The notes under the pieces are model-generated. The model made no database searches, had not been told where the DNA came from, and worked only from the letters and a program-made list of their open reading frames with translations. Below, one piece after another: positions 7,887-17,721 of a DNA stretch of 64,000 nucleotides. A program made the position numbers and the translations under genes. The stretch comes from Bacteroidota bacterium (lineage in GTDB: Bacteria; Bacteroidota; Bacteroidia; Chitinophagales; BACL12): assembly GCA_016715425.1 (NCBI GenBank), contig JADKAC010000008.1:231001-295000 (forward strand), given 5' to 3'. Within the stretch, counting starts at the first letter, position 1, and every line of letters begins with the position of its first letter.

Positions 7887-9005
7887 TTATTTAAAACGCA
7901 TGCGATATATCTTATCATCATTTGCTAAAGGAGATGACTCTCTGCCATCCATATTCGATGAACAAAATAAAATACTGTTGTCAGGAGCCGCAATTATATT
8001 TCTCAAACGTTTATATGTTCCGTCAAATAATATTTCTTTTACAGAAGCAGAATCATCTACAGTTTGAATTACTATTAATTTACTGCCACGCAAACACGCC
8101 ATTATAAATGTATCTCCGAAAGTGTTTGTGTTATCTGAATTCACAAAAGCCAAACCGCCAGGAGCCCATGTATCATCTCCACTGTGAATTAATGGCGCAA
8201 GCATATTTTCCTTGTTATCATTTCCAATTACATAAGGCCAACCATAATTGCCACCCGGAATTATTTTATTAAATTCATCATGACAACACCATCCGTTTAC
8301 TTCTCCAGAAGGGCCGTGTTCTGTTGCATACATATTTCCATTATTATCCCAAGCAAATCCCTGCACATTGCGATGTCCATAGCTATAAATTAAATTGCCG
8401 AATGGATTGCCGTCAACTGCATTTCCATTTATATCCATACGCAAAATTTTACCTGAAAGAGATTGCAGATCTTGTGCATTTTGCGGATCCGTTGCATCTC
8501 CGGTTCCTGCATATAAAAAACCATCAGGACCGAAACTTAAAATGCCACCATCATGAAACATAGCTGCGGGAATATTTTTTATAATTACGGAATCTTCGGT
8601 AAGCATATTATTTACAAATTTTAATCGCACTATTTGATTACCACTTTTTACTGTTTCATAAATAAAAATCCAATGTGTGGTTTCAAAATTTGGATCTACA
8701 GCCAAACCTAATAAACCACCTTCAGCTCTTGCACTATTTTTTCTTTGCATCAATGCGTTCACTTCTCCAGTTTTGATGTCTAATATATTTATATCACCGG
8801 AGCGTTCGTTAAACATTAATCTGCCATCAGGCAAAAATTCCATACCCCAGGGAACATCTAAATTATTGGCTACTTCTTCTATTTGATAGCCTGCTGTTTG
8901 CAGCGATGAGGCTGATTGTTTTCCACTTGTATTTGTGCATGCAAAAAATTGTAAAATACATGTTTGCAATACCAACAAGAATAGAATATGTGTAATTGTT
9001 TTCAT
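7887..9005 (-). CDS. PQQ-dependent sugar dehydrogenase family lipoprotein
   Basis: A 372-residue exported protein. The N-terminus is a lipoprotein signal with Cys23 after LQFFA, so the protein is probably anchored in the envelope. The mature part is a soluble glucose/sorbosone dehydrogenase-type six-bladed propeller: VPWGMEFLPDGRLMFNERSG, GGLLGLAVDPNF, HDGGILSFGPDGFLYAGTGD, YGHRNVQGFAWD and TEHGPSG are all family landmarks, including the His of FHDGG expected at the cofactor site. It likely oxidises an aldose sugar using PQQ; the real substrate is unknown and no PQQ synthesis genes are in the window. Confidence 0.85.
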   Translation of the reverse strand: MKTITHILFLLVLQTCILQFFACTNTSGKQSASSLQTAGYQIEEVANNLDVPWGMEFLPDGRLMFNERSGDINILDIKTGEVNALMQRKNSARAEGGLLGLAVDPNFETTHWIFIYETVKSGNQIVRLKFVNNMLTEDSVIIKNIPAAMFHDGGILSFGPDGFLYAGTGDATDPQNAQDLQSLSGKILRMDINGNAVDGNPFGNLIYSYGHRNVQGFAWDNNGNMYATEHGPSGEVNGWCCHDEFNKIIPGGNYGWPYVIGNDNKENMLAPLIHSGDDTWAPGGLAFVNSDNTNTFGDTFIMACLRGSKLIVIQTVDDSASVKEILFDGTYKRLRNIIAAPDNSILFCSSNMDGRESSPLANDDKIYRMRFK

Positions 9006-9083
9006 TGGGTTATTTTGAATGTCAAGATGAAGTTACAATTTTTGAATACATCTTTAAAATCTTTATTTAAGGGGGCTAAACTG

Positions 9084-9091
9084 TATTTTTG
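9084..9091 (+). promoter_or_regulatory. Bacteroidota -7 promoter box (TATTTTTG)
   Basis: TATTTTTG fits TAnnTTTG and ends 16 nt before the ATG of the secreted subtilase gene at 9108, giving a short leader. Confidence 0.5.
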
Positions 9092-9107
9092 TCAAAATTA
9101 ATTTTTT

Positions 9108-11609
9108 ATGCGCATTGTATTCTTGTATTTGATATTGCTTCCAATACTTCCATTATTCGGACAACAAGAAAATATTATCACCTACAATAACAATTTAGTT
9201 TTCACAATGGATCATGCATCGGTTATGGTAAAATTTAATGCGCAAACTTCTTTAGAGAATCGCTCTGCTGCATTAAATCCACAATACTTCGAGCCGTTTA
9301 ATTTTGCAAATAGTGATATAAATTATTTCTATGCATTTGTTCCATTGAAAAGCGGATTATCCAATAATGAAATTTTTCAAGCTGTTGAAGAATTGTCGAA
9401 CAATAATTCAGTTGCTTATACTTCAATGATGTTTCGGGATGAAAATGATGTGCTGTGTGCACCCACCAATAAAATATTTGTACAATTAAAATCCGGCAAC
9501 ATGTGGCAGGATATGATGCAATTGTTGAATACTACTTTTGCAGATTCACATATCACTGTTACACAAAAATATTTTGCTCCCAATACTTATGTAATAGAAT
9601 TTGATTTAAAAAATACCGCTTCCATGTTTGCATTTGCAGATGCATTATATACAAGTGGCTATTTTAATTATTGTGAAATAAATTTAGTTTCTCTGATTAA
9701 TAAACTTACTGATGATACTTATTACAATCGTCAGTGGTCAATAAATAATATCGGTTCCGCAGTGCAATATAGTGGAACTCCGGGTGCTGATTTAGATATT
9801 CTATGTGCCTGGGAATACACAAAAGGTGATGGAATTAAAGTAGCGATTATTGATGAAGGCGTTGACCTTACACATGATGATCTTACACCGAATTTAGTAG
9901 AAGGTTATGATGCCGTGTATTGGGGTGGTGGTACCGGCTCGGATACTCAGGGCAGTTATAAAGCAGGTTCGGATGATGCACATGGTACTAACTGCGCAGG
10001 CATTGTTGCTGCAGTTGCTGATAACGGAATTGGTGTTACAGGTATAGCTCCGGAAAGTAAGGTAGTTCCTGTTCGTATTGCATATTCGGATGCATGGGGT
10101 GGATGGGTATATGAAACATTTTGGGGAGTAGATGCAGTGGAATGGTGTATTGATAATGCGAACGCAGATATATTAAGTAATAGTTGGGGTGGTGGAAGTG
10201 CAAGCACCGCTTTTAATGGTGCAATAGAATATGCAGTTACCGAAGGTCGAGATGGTTTGGGAGCAGTTTTTATTGCGGCCGCTGGTAATTCAAATGTTTC
10301 TGAAGTGCATTATCCGGGAAATAATATTAATGCAATTGGTGTTGCCGCAACCAGTATGTGTGATGAAAGAAAATCTACTTCTTCATGTGACGGAGAATAT
10401 TGGTGGGGAAGCAATTACGGTACTGCATTAGATGTGGCTGCCCCCGGAGTGAAAATGCCATCTACTGATATTTCTGGTTCTGCAGGTTATAATTCAGGCG
10501 ATTATAATTTGGAATTTAATGGAACCAGTAGCGCTACTCCGGCAGCAGCAGCAGTAGTGGCTTTAATACTTGCTTACAATCCTGCGCTTACTTATGAAGA
10601 GGTGAGATTTCTTTTGGAAAGCACTTGTGAAAAAGTAGGTGGTTATACTTATAATGAAAACGCCTCTCATCCAAATAGTACATGGACAAGTCAATTAGGT
10701 TATGGTAGAGTAAATGCATGTCTTGCATTGGAAGCAGCTACGGCTCCGGATATTCTTTGTGGTATTGAAGCATTTACTACAGACACCGTGTATCCGGGAG
10801 AAAATTATCCTATTGAAATGTTTATTCAAAACAATGGTTTTGCCGGAAGTGAGGGATTTGAAAATGGAATTTATTTATCTGAGGATTGCTCTGCTGAAGA
10901 TGCAATTAATCTTACAAATTTTTATGCTCCTGCTATTATATCCGGCGAAACAATTATATACAATTCTACTATGGAAATTCCTGAATATTTTGAAGCAGGA
11001 GATTATGAAATTGTATTGGTTGCAGATAACAATAATGCCATTGCCGAATACAACGAATTAAATAATCTTGCATGCCGCTCTATTTATATTGCATGTGAAT
11101 TTAGTCCACAAAGCAGTGAAGTATTTTATGATAAAAATGCAATCACTGATTCTTTACAAATTGAATCTACTTCCGGATGCAGTTGGGAAGTAACACCTGC
11201 TCCGCCATCCTGGATATCCATTATAAATAATGCAGGTACGGGAAATGGATATTTTATTTATTCGTTAAATGAAAACATGGATAATGTGAATCGCAGTTTT
11301 TCATTTCAATATGGATCGAACACATTTACAATTAATCAGGATTTTCAACAATTTGATATTGAAACTATTTTATCCGGAATCAGCATCTATCCCAATCCGG
11401 TTAACACTATTTTAAATCTTACCTTAGAATATGGCACTCTTGAAAATGCAGAATATGCTGTAATTAATATGATGGGTCAAACAATTGCAAATGGTAATTT
11501 AAATGGAAGAGAATTTACTTTCAATTTGCAGGGCTTACCTGCTGCTGCTTACATTCTGCAAATATCCGCAGAAGATAAAACTGCGCTATTTAATTTTATT
11601 AAAAACTGA
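9108..11609 (+). CDS. Secreted S8 (subtilisin-like) peptidase with CARDB, BACON-like and T9SS sorting domains
   Basis: An 833-residue secreted protease. A signal peptide (1-18, ending LFGQ) is followed by a propeptide-like region to about 205 and an S8 catalytic domain with the full triad: Asp249 in AIIDEGVDL, His292 in DDAHGTNCAG and Ser474 in NGTSSATPAAAA. Next come a CARDB-like adhesion domain (about 545-660), a BACON-like domain (about 662-750; CSWEVTPAPPSWISI) and a type A T9SS sorting domain from about 758 (ISIYPNPVN). It should cross the outer membrane through T9SS and act on extracellular protein, perhaps while tethered to the surface. It has its own promoter box. Confidence 0.92.
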   Translation: MRIVFLYLILLPILPLFGQQENIITYNNNLVFTMDHASVMVKFNAQTSLENRSAALNPQYFEPFNFANSDINYFYAFVPLKSGLSNNEIFQAVEELSNNNSVAYTSMMFRDENDVLCAPTNKIFVQLKSGNMWQDMMQLLNTTFADSHITVTQKYFAPNTYVIEFDLKNTASMFAFADALYTSGYFNYCEINLVSLINKLTDDTYYNRQWSINNIGSAVQYSGTPGADLDILCAWEYTKGDGIKVAIIDEGVDLTHDDLTPNLVEGYDAVYWGGGTGSDTQGSYKAGSDDAHGTNCAGIVAAVADNGIGVTGIAPESKVVPVRIAYSDAWGGWVYETFWGVDAVEWCIDNANADILSNSWGGGSASTAFNGAIEYAVTEGRDGLGAVFIAAAGNSNVSEVHYPGNNINAIGVAATSMCDERKSTSSCDGEYWWGSNYGTALDVAAPGVKMPSTDISGSAGYNSGDYNLEFNGTSSATPAAAAVVALILAYNPALTYEEVRFLLESTCEKVGGYTYNENASHPNSTWTSQLGYGRVNACLALEAATAPDILCGIEAFTTDTVYPGENYPIEMFIQNNGFAGSEGFENGIYLSEDCSAEDAINLTNFYAPAIISGETIIYNSTMEIPEYFEAGDYEIVLVADNNNAIAEYNELNNLACRSIYIACEFSPQSSEVFYDKNAITDSLQIESTSGCSWEVTPAPPSWISIINNAGTGNGYFIYSLNENMDNVNRSFSFQYGSNTFTINQDFQQFDIETILSGISIYPNPVNTILNLTLEYGTLENAEYAVINMMGQTIANGNLNGREFTFNLQGLPAAAYILQISAEDKTALFNFIKN

Positions 11610-11688
11610 CAAGGCTACTTCAACAAAAAATGTATGCCAAACATTTGAAAATATTTATTTCTGATGCATGTAGTAATTTAGTAGCGAT

Positions 11689-12069
11689 ATGAGATTACTA
11701 TTAGGAGTGTATTTAACCTTTATGGCAATTATGTTTATGCGTTGCTCAGAAGTATCTGAAGTGGATGAATTAGCCAAACAAACAGAACGTATTCAAATTG
11801 TTTTTACCGATGATTTACTGAACTACACAGACATCACGGATAAAAAAGAAATTAAACGTATTGCCAATTTTATTACCGATGAGGAAACACCTTTTTATAA
11901 ATGCGGATACGATGGATATATGATTTTTTTTACTGAATCAGGATCGGTAAGAATGAATTTTAATATTCAAGAAGATTGTGCACATGTGGTGTATGATTAT
12001 GCAATGACTATTAAAACTTTTAGAATAAGTGAAGACGGTATTGCTTATTTAACACACCTGAAAGAATAA
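11689..12069 (+). CDS. Small exported protein of unknown function, possible lipoprotein
   Basis: A 126-residue protein I do not recognise. Its first 18 residues are hydrophobic and end at a Cys (MAIMFMRCSEVSE), but the residue before Cys is Arg, so the lipobox is atypical. The mature part is mixed alpha/beta and charged, with two further Cys (FYKCGYDG, QEDCAHV) and no repeats. It lies 79 nt after the subtilase gene and 6 nt before a DUF6498 membrane protein gene, which suggests a two-gene unit. It may inhibit or assist a neighbour, but nothing in the sequence proves that. Confidence 0.6.
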   Translation: MRLLLGVYLTFMAIMFMRCSEVSEVDELAKQTERIQIVFTDDLLNYTDITDKKEIKRIANFITDEETPFYKCGYDGYMIFFTESGSVRMNFNIQEDCAHVVYDYAMTIKTFRISEDGIAYLTHLKE

Positions 12070-12075
12070 TTACAC

Positions 12076-12822
12076 ATGCCGGTTTTTGATGAGAGAGAGC
12101 AACCCATTCCCATGATGCCGCTGTTAGTGGTAACTAATATTTTTCCATTAGTGGGTATTTTATTTTACGATCTTTCCTTCTTTGCTTTTTTTTATTTGTA
12201 TTGGACAGAAACAGTGCTGATTGGTATTTTCCGTTGGTTGAAAATGATTAATGCAAATAAAAAGGAAGAAGCCAACCAAAACGTTACCATAAATGGTGAA
12301 CCACTCACATTTAAGAAAGTAAACAGCAGAGTGTTTATGATGGGCATGTATTTTTTCTGGCGAAGTGCGATTTTAATGTTTTATCTTGTTTTCATCATTG
12401 TATTTGTAGGCCTTTGGGATACGAGTAATACAGATAGTTATGTAAGCTTTGGTAGAGCAATTACCTTCAGTGACTCATGGATGCAAATTACTTTACTCAG
12501 TTATATTCTTGCTCAATTAGTTGATTACATTTTATATATCCGTGATAAGCAATATCAAATTACAAGTTTGCAGGAACTGGCAAATATTTTTGATGGCCGC
12601 ACTATTGTTTTACATATCGTTATTGTACTTGGCGTATTTCTTTCTCAATGGGTAAGTAATTATGTGTTTCCCGATTATCCAAAAGCGGGAACTATAGCAT
12701 TTGCTTCTTTATTTGTTGTAATTAAAACAATTGCTGATGTATTTGCTTATAAATGGCAAACTTCCCGACAGCAGGTAATTACAAGTATATTTGATAAGTC
12801 GCCTGAAAATAAAACCGCATAA
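12076..12822 (+). CDS. DUF6498-like integral membrane protein
   Basis: A 248-residue protein with about six hydrophobic segments. The segment FYLYWTETVLIGIFRWLKM resembles the DUF6498 family signature (a Trp-Glu pair in a helix followed by a basic Lys/Met end). A charged loop of about 30 residues follows (NKKEEANQNVTIN). Function is unknown for the family. It starts 6 nt after the small exported protein gene, so the two are probably translated from one mRNA. The family assignment comes from memory of the motif. Confidence 0.6.
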   Translation: MPVFDEREQPIPMMPLLVVTNIFPLVGILFYDLSFFAFFYLYWTETVLIGIFRWLKMINANKKEEANQNVTINGEPLTFKKVNSRVFMMGMYFFWRSAILMFYLVFIIVFVGLWDTSNTDSYVSFGRAITFSDSWMQITLLSYILAQLVDYILYIRDKQYQITSLQELANIFDGRTIVLHIVIVLGVFLSQWVSNYVFPDYPKAGTIAFASLFVVIKTIADVFAYKWQTSRQQVITSIFDKSPENKTA

Positions 12823-12868
12823 ATTTTCATCAGAATATCTAAAACCCAAATTGAAAATCTTTTATTAA

Positions 12869-15133
12869 ATGCAAAAAATACTTCTACTCACATTAAGTAT
12901 TTATTTCTCCTCTATAATTTTTGCGCAACAATTACCGCCCTATATTCCATTGCGCATTTATGAAAAAATTTCTTTGGATGGAAGACTTTCTGAACCTGTT
13001 TGGCAGCAAGCGGAAGTGATAAATGATTTTATGCAATACGACCCCTTTCCCGGTCAACAACCTTACGCACTTACAGAGCTTCGCATTATGTACGACGATG
13101 ATTTTATGTATGTGGCCTACAGTTGTTTTGATCCTGAACCGGATAAAATGATTGCGTTAAGTTTAGAGCGTGATTTTGAAATAGGTCGTGATGATGGTAT
13201 TGCATTTATTATAGATACATACAATGATAAAAGTACAGGCCTTGCTTTTATTACCAATACATTAGGTGCAAGATGGGATATGGAATTTTCCAGCGACGGA
13301 ACCACAGAAAATGATTCGTATAATACATTTTGGGATGTAACTTCTTATTCTGATTCAACAGGATATTACAGCGAGTTTCGTATTCCGTTTTCTTCAATGC
13401 GATTTAAATCTGATTCAATGGTAACGATGGGAATTCGTGCAATACGTTTAATAAAAAGATTAAATGAATATAGTATCTATCCCCCATGTCCGCCGGATAT
13501 TGATAATGCATTCTGGAAAGTGTCGCTTGCAAGAGAAATGCAATTAACAAATCTGGAAAGTGCTAAACCATTTTATATTATTCCATACGTTACCGCAGGT
13601 TATGGCGAAATACAACAATTGAATAGCGATGGAACTGCGTATGAAAAAGAAACCGAATTTATGAAGCGCAATTATTATTCGGATAATGAAGTGGTAGATA
13701 AAATACTGAGTAATATCGGTGGCGATATTAAATATGGAATCAGTAAAAATCTTACTCTTGATTTAACAGTGAATACAGATTTTGCACAAGCAGAAGCAGA
13801 CAATGTAATTATTAATCTCAGCAAGTATGAAGTGAATTTACCGGAGAAAAGAGGCTTCTTTTTAGAATCTAAAAACTATTTTAGTTTCGGTACTTCTTCA
13901 GGAGATCAACTTTTTATTTCGAGAAGTATTGGTCAGGATGATGGAGAAATAATTCCTTTAATTGGTGGTGCAAGAGTTACCGGTAAAGTAGGTAATTTTC
14001 AATTTGGTGCATTGAATATGCAAACCGGTTCTGCAAATGATGGTGCAACCCCGTCGAGTAATTTTACTGTATTTCGCAATCGTGTTTTTTTTGACTCTCT
14101 TGGCAGTTTCTGGGGAGGCATTATTACAAATAAAATTAATGTAGGTGAATCGCCTGCAACATTTCAAAGTCTGGGTATTGGTGGTGTAAAATATATTAAT
14201 TCTAGATTATCCATTATTTCTGCTATTTCAGGTACATATGAAAATATGGATCTCGCTGCATTCGCAAATCGGGTGTATTATAATTTTGGTATAAATCGCA
14301 ATGTAAGGCAAGGATGGAATTTAGGTTTTGATGCGAGTTTGATAGGAAAAGATTTTGTTCCTGAAATGGGTTATATCGCAGAAAATGATTTGTTGAATAC
14401 CGGATTAAAAGTGGGTTATATATGGCGACCGGAAAGTGCAACAATTAGTTCTTATAATATTTACACATTTTCCCGCTATCGTTACAAACCTACTTTACAG
14501 CAAAATGAAACAGAATTTTTTTCTGCGGAAGGTTCACTCTATTTTAAAAATGGATTAGGTATTCAGGTAAAACCTTTGGAGATAAATAATGATTTATTGT
14601 TTTATGATTGGAATATAAATAATGATATTACCATTCCGCAAAATACATACTTCATGTACTCTCCTGATTTGAATATAGAGGCTCCGTCAGATGGAGATTA
14701 CAGTGGAAATGTGTTTATGAAATTCGGTGATTTTTATGGGGGAAATAGATTTAGTTTATACCCATCAGTAGATTATTTTATAACAAAGAATTTGCAAATA
14801 GGAATAGATTATGAATACAATCATATTCAATTCCCCACCGAATTTGCAAGCGGTGATAACAACGCATTATTTATAAGCAACTTAATCCGATTAAATATTT
14901 CATGTTATTTCTCTTCTAAAATTTCCATTAAGTTATTTACGCAATACGATGATATTTCTGATAAGGTAAGCAGCAATTTACGATTCAGATATAATCCGGT
15001 AGAAGGCACAGATTTGTATGTGGTGTTTAATCAGGATTTAAATACAGATCCGTTGAACATGATGCCTGAATTACCGGTAGTAAATAATCAGGGAATCACT
15101 GTGAAGTTTGTTAAAACCTTTACTGTAAAATAA
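12869..15133 (+). CDS. Outer membrane protein with CBM9-like domain and DUF5916 barrel
   Basis: A 754-residue exported protein with a signal peptide (1-19, ending IFAQ). Residues about 25-215 form a family 9 carbohydrate-binding-like domain (ISLDGRLSEPVWQQAE, LRIMYDDDFMYVAYSCFD, and SEFRIPFSSMRF). The rest matches DUF5916, a beta-barrel-like region with the landmark NVIINLSKYEVNLPEKRGFF and many alternating aromatic strands, ending near the stop. Such proteins sit in the outer membrane and may bind polysaccharide, but no catalytic residues are known. Its stop codon directly touches the stop codon of hpt on the other strand. Confidence 0.85.
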   Translation: MQKILLLTLSIYFSSIIFAQQLPPYIPLRIYEKISLDGRLSEPVWQQAEVINDFMQYDPFPGQQPYALTELRIMYDDDFMYVAYSCFDPEPDKMIALSLERDFEIGRDDGIAFIIDTYNDKSTGLAFITNTLGARWDMEFSSDGTTENDSYNTFWDVTSYSDSTGYYSEFRIPFSSMRFKSDSMVTMGIRAIRLIKRLNEYSIYPPCPPDIDNAFWKVSLAREMQLTNLESAKPFYIIPYVTAGYGEIQQLNSDGTAYEKETEFMKRNYYSDNEVVDKILSNIGGDIKYGISKNLTLDLTVNTDFAQAEADNVIINLSKYEVNLPEKRGFFLESKNYFSFGTSSGDQLFISRSIGQDDGEIIPLIGGARVTGKVGNFQFGALNMQTGSANDGATPSSNFTVFRNRVFFDSLGSFWGGIITNKINVGESPATFQSLGIGGVKYINSRLSIISAISGTYENMDLAAFANRVYYNFGINRNVRQGWNLGFDASLIGKDFVPEMGYIAENDLLNTGLKVGYIWRPESATISSYNIYTFSRYRYKPTLQQNETEFFSAEGSLYFKNGLGIQVKPLEINNDLLFYDWNINNDITIPQNTYFMYSPDLNIEAPSDGDYSGNVFMKFGDFYGGNRFSLYPSVDYFITKNLQIGIDYEYNHIQFPTEFASGDNNALFISNLIRLNISCYFSSKISIKLFTQYDDISDKVSSNLRFRYNPVEGTDLYVVFNQDLNTDPLNMMPELPVVNNQGITVKFVKTFTVK

Positions 15134-15649
15134 TTATTCTGCAAGCTGCCAGATATCTTTTAAGTTGCGACCAATTTCATTATAATCCAATCCATAACCC
15201 ACCACAAAAGTATCGGCTATTTTAAAGCAAACTCTATCGGCAGAAATAGGTTTTTCTATTTGTTTTTGTAATAATGCAATTGTGAAAACAGAAGCTGGAG
15301 ATTGCTGTTTTATATTCTTCATTAAGTATTGCAAAGTATTTCCCGTATCAATTATATCTTCTATGATAATCACATTTCTATTTGTTACATCAGGTAGATT
15401 TTCATTGTGAATTATCTCTCCGCTTTGTGTTCCGGTGTATGACTTTATTTTTATAAAAACAATTTCTACAGGATATTGAAAATGCTTTACCAGATCAGCA
15501 GCAAACATAAATGCACCTTGCAACACCACAATGCACAAAGGATTTTTAGCTGCATACATATCGGAGATTTCGGTGCCTAATTTTAAAATTGCAGATTGAA
15601 TCTGCTCGTTGCTGATGTATTTAATAAAATGCTTATCCTCTAAAATCAT
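15134..15649 (-). CDS. hpt: Hypoxanthine phosphoribosyltransferase
   Basis: A 171-residue purine salvage enzyme that turns hypoxanthine or guanine plus PRPP into IMP or GMP. The PRPP loop IIIEDIIDTGNT is at residues 94-105, the flexible loop KSYTG near 69-73 and a C-terminal VGYGLDYNEIGRNL typical of HPRT. A GTG at 15676 would add nine residues, but the ATG at 15649 (MILEDKHF) matches the usual start of Bacteroidota HPRTs. It lies downstream of the glucosaminidase gene in the same direction. Confidence 0.93.
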   Translation of the reverse strand: MILEDKHFIKYISNEQIQSAILKLGTEISDMYAAKNPLCIVVLQGAFMFAADLVKHFQYPVEIVFIKIKSYTGTQSGEIIHNENLPDVTNRNVIIIEDIIDTGNTLQYLMKNIKQQSPASVFTIALLQKQIEKPISADRVCFKIADTFVVGYGLDYNEIGRNLKDIWQLAE

Positions 15650-15678
15650 AGAACAAAATAACACATCTGCAAGCACAA

Positions 15679-16965
15679 TTATTTATAGCCAACAATTAAT
15701 TGTTGTCCGATAGAAATTGTATTGCCATTCAGCTTATTCCATTTTTGAATATCTGCAACTGTTACTTCATACATTTTAGAGATAGAATATAATGTCTCTT
15801 TGGATTGTACCTTATGCATTATTTTTTCCGGTTGTATCGTTTTCGGTGGTTCAGGAATTATTTCTTCTGACGAATCTATATCAAGCGTTTGCTGATTATA
15901 ATTTTCAAATTCCATTTCTTCAGTTTCCGGTGCTGCCAATTCCAATGGTACTTTTTTAGTTTTTATCTCTTTGGATTTCTCCGGATCTACTTTTGGTGCG
16001 GGACTCTGAAGCTTTACTTTCTCTTTGCGTTTTTTTCTCAGATTTAATATTTCACCTGCGGCAGGCTCTTCACCTTTATTCATCAAATTATAACTATATA
16101 ATCTATCAAGTTCAACTCCCTCATCACGGCTGATGCTCCACATTGTTTCGTTGGTTTTTACTGTATGATATTTCACACTTCCTTTTTTGCGTTTGGGTTG
16201 CAAATAGATATTTGTTCCGGGTTCTAATTCTGTATTTATACGAATATCGTTATATGTTAAAATGCGCTTTAGATAAATATTATTCGCTAATGCAATAGAT
16301 TCCGGCGTATCACCTTTCTGCACAAGCACGGTAGGAATTCTGTTGAAATAAAACTTTACTGAAGTAGTGGCAATAGCAATATCCTCTTTAGGATTTTCTT
16401 TCAGATATTCTTTATTGGTACCATCCGATTTTTCTAATTTATTTAAATCAGCTAAAGTGAAACCATCATACTCATATAATTTATAATCTTCAATTAATCC
16501 AATTAGCAATTCCGCATATTTTGGATTGGTGGCATACCCTGCTTTTTTTAATCCTTTAGCCCAACCTTTATAATCTGAAGGTTCAAGTGTAAATAATTCA
16601 GAATAGCGATTTCTTGTGGTGAGAAATAAACTGTGATCATGAAAAGATTCTTGCGGATTATTATAACTGCGAAAACATTCGTTGGCTGCATCATCATCAT
16701 AATATACTTTGCTGCCTGCCCAATCACTTTGACATTTAATTCCAAAATGATTATTGGATTTTTTTGCAAGTTCACTTTTGCCTGAGCCGGATTCTAAAAT
16801 ACCTTGTGCTAAGGTGATGCTTGCCGGAATACCATACTCAATCATTTCCCGCACAGCGATTGCCCGATATTGCAAAATATAATTGTTTACGTCCGTATTA
16901 TTTCCGGAGGCAAATGCAGTTGTACTTGCACTTAGAATAAAATAGAATAGAATTATTTTCTTCAT
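15679..16965 (-). CDS. Secreted LysM-containing glucosaminidase (GH73-like)
   Basis: A 428-residue peptidoglycan hydrolase. A signal peptide (1-19, ending AFAS) leads to a FlgJ/Auto-type glucosaminidase domain (about 28-170) with the probable catalytic Glu58 in LAQGILESGSGKSELA and the motifs NHFGIKC and AGYATNPKYA. Then come three LysM-like modules near 212-257, 267-308 and 382-428, the last being the best (VQSKETLYSISKMYEV). A Pro/Glu/Lys-rich linker separates modules two and three. It should cut glycan strands in the periplasm, probably for growth or separation. Confidence 0.9.
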   Translation of the reverse strand: MKKIILFYFILSASTTAFASGNNTDVNNYILQYRAIAVREMIEYGIPASITLAQGILESGSGKSELAKKSNNHFGIKCQSDWAGSKVYYDDDAANECFRSYNNPQESFHDHSLFLTTRNRYSELFTLEPSDYKGWAKGLKKAGYATNPKYAELLIGLIEDYKLYEYDGFTLADLNKLEKSDGTNKEYLKENPKEDIAIATTSVKFYFNRIPTVLVQKGDTPESIALANNIYLKRILTYNDIRINTELEPGTNIYLQPKRKKGSVKYHTVKTNETMWSISRDEGVELDRLYSYNLMNKGEEPAAGEILNLRKKRKEKVKLQSPAPKVDPEKSKEIKTKKVPLELAAPETEEMEFENYNQQTLDIDSSEEIIPEPPKTIQPEKIMHKVQSKETLYSISKMYEVTVADIQKWNKLNGNTISIGQQLIVGYK

Positions 16966-17047
16966 TGCTTTACGTCAGATTCTTCAGATGTAAATCTACT
17001 TTGGCAAACGAGTAAAAGTTATAGCTTATTATACACAGAATTGTGGC

Positions 17048-17686
17048 TTATCCAATTTTGCGAACAATCATAAGACCATCTCTTACACTCATAATTACAT
17101 TTTCAACTCTTGTATCCTTTTGTATTTTTTTGTTAAATGCATCAATGGCAAGTGTGTCTTTATCTTTTTCTGTTTCCACTACTTTGCCGCTCCATAACAC
17201 ATTGTCGGCGATAATCCATCCGCCTGTAACTAATTTATCAAAAACAAGATCATAATAATTTGCATAGTTCTGTTTGTCGGCATCTATAAAAACCAAATCG
17301 AATGTGTGATGAAGTGTTGGAATTATTTGTAATGCATTACCGGTAAGTATTTCAAATGCATTGGTAAGATTTTCTTTTGCAACATAATCTTTTACCATAG
17401 GTGTAAGTTCATCATTGATATCTATTGTAATTATTTTTCCGCCGGGTTGCAATCCTTTTGCTAAACAGATACCGCTGTAGCCTGTATAAGTACCTATTTC
17501 TAAAATTGATTTTGGCTGCATCATTCTCGAAATAAATTCCAGCACTTTCCCTTGCACTTTGCCACTCAGCATTTGCGGCATCATCGCTTTTAAATGTGTT
17601 TGTCGGTTAAGTTCTTTTAATGCTGCTGTTTCTTCTGTTGTATGGTCAGAAATATATTGTTCAATTTGAGAAAGTATAATTTCCAT
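17048..17686 (-). CDS. Class I SAM-dependent O-methyltransferase (caffeoyl-CoA OMT-like)
   Basis: A 212-residue cytoplasmic enzyme matching the O-methyltransferase family 3 over its full length. It shows the SAM motif ILEIGTYTGYSG (61-72), the acidic ITIDIN strand, and the metal-binding FIDADKQNY (133-141) with a later DNVLWSG. The two Asp of FIDAD and the Asn of DN are the expected divalent-metal ligands. The natural acceptor, a catechol or similar, cannot be told from the sequence. A GNAT gene lies 35 nt upstream in the same direction. Confidence 0.9.
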   Translation of the reverse strand: MEIILSQIEQYISDHTTEETAALKELNRQTHLKAMMPQMLSGKVQGKVLEFISRMMQPKSILEIGTYTGYSGICLAKGLQPGGKIITIDINDELTPMVKDYVAKENLTNAFEILTGNALQIIPTLHHTFDLVFIDADKQNYANYYDLVFDKLVTGGWIIADNVLWSGKVVETEKDKDTLAIDAFNKKIQKDTRVENVIMSVRDGLMIVRKIG

Positions 17687-17721
17687 ATTTGTTTTAATTT
17701 GTAAAAGTGTTTTGACAAGAA

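Noticed and set aside
7787..7921. A longer adenylate kinase with 45 extra N-terminal residues
   Set aside because: The extra stretch is Cys/Phe-rich with no match to the enzyme, and it would extend into the sugar dehydrogenase gene.
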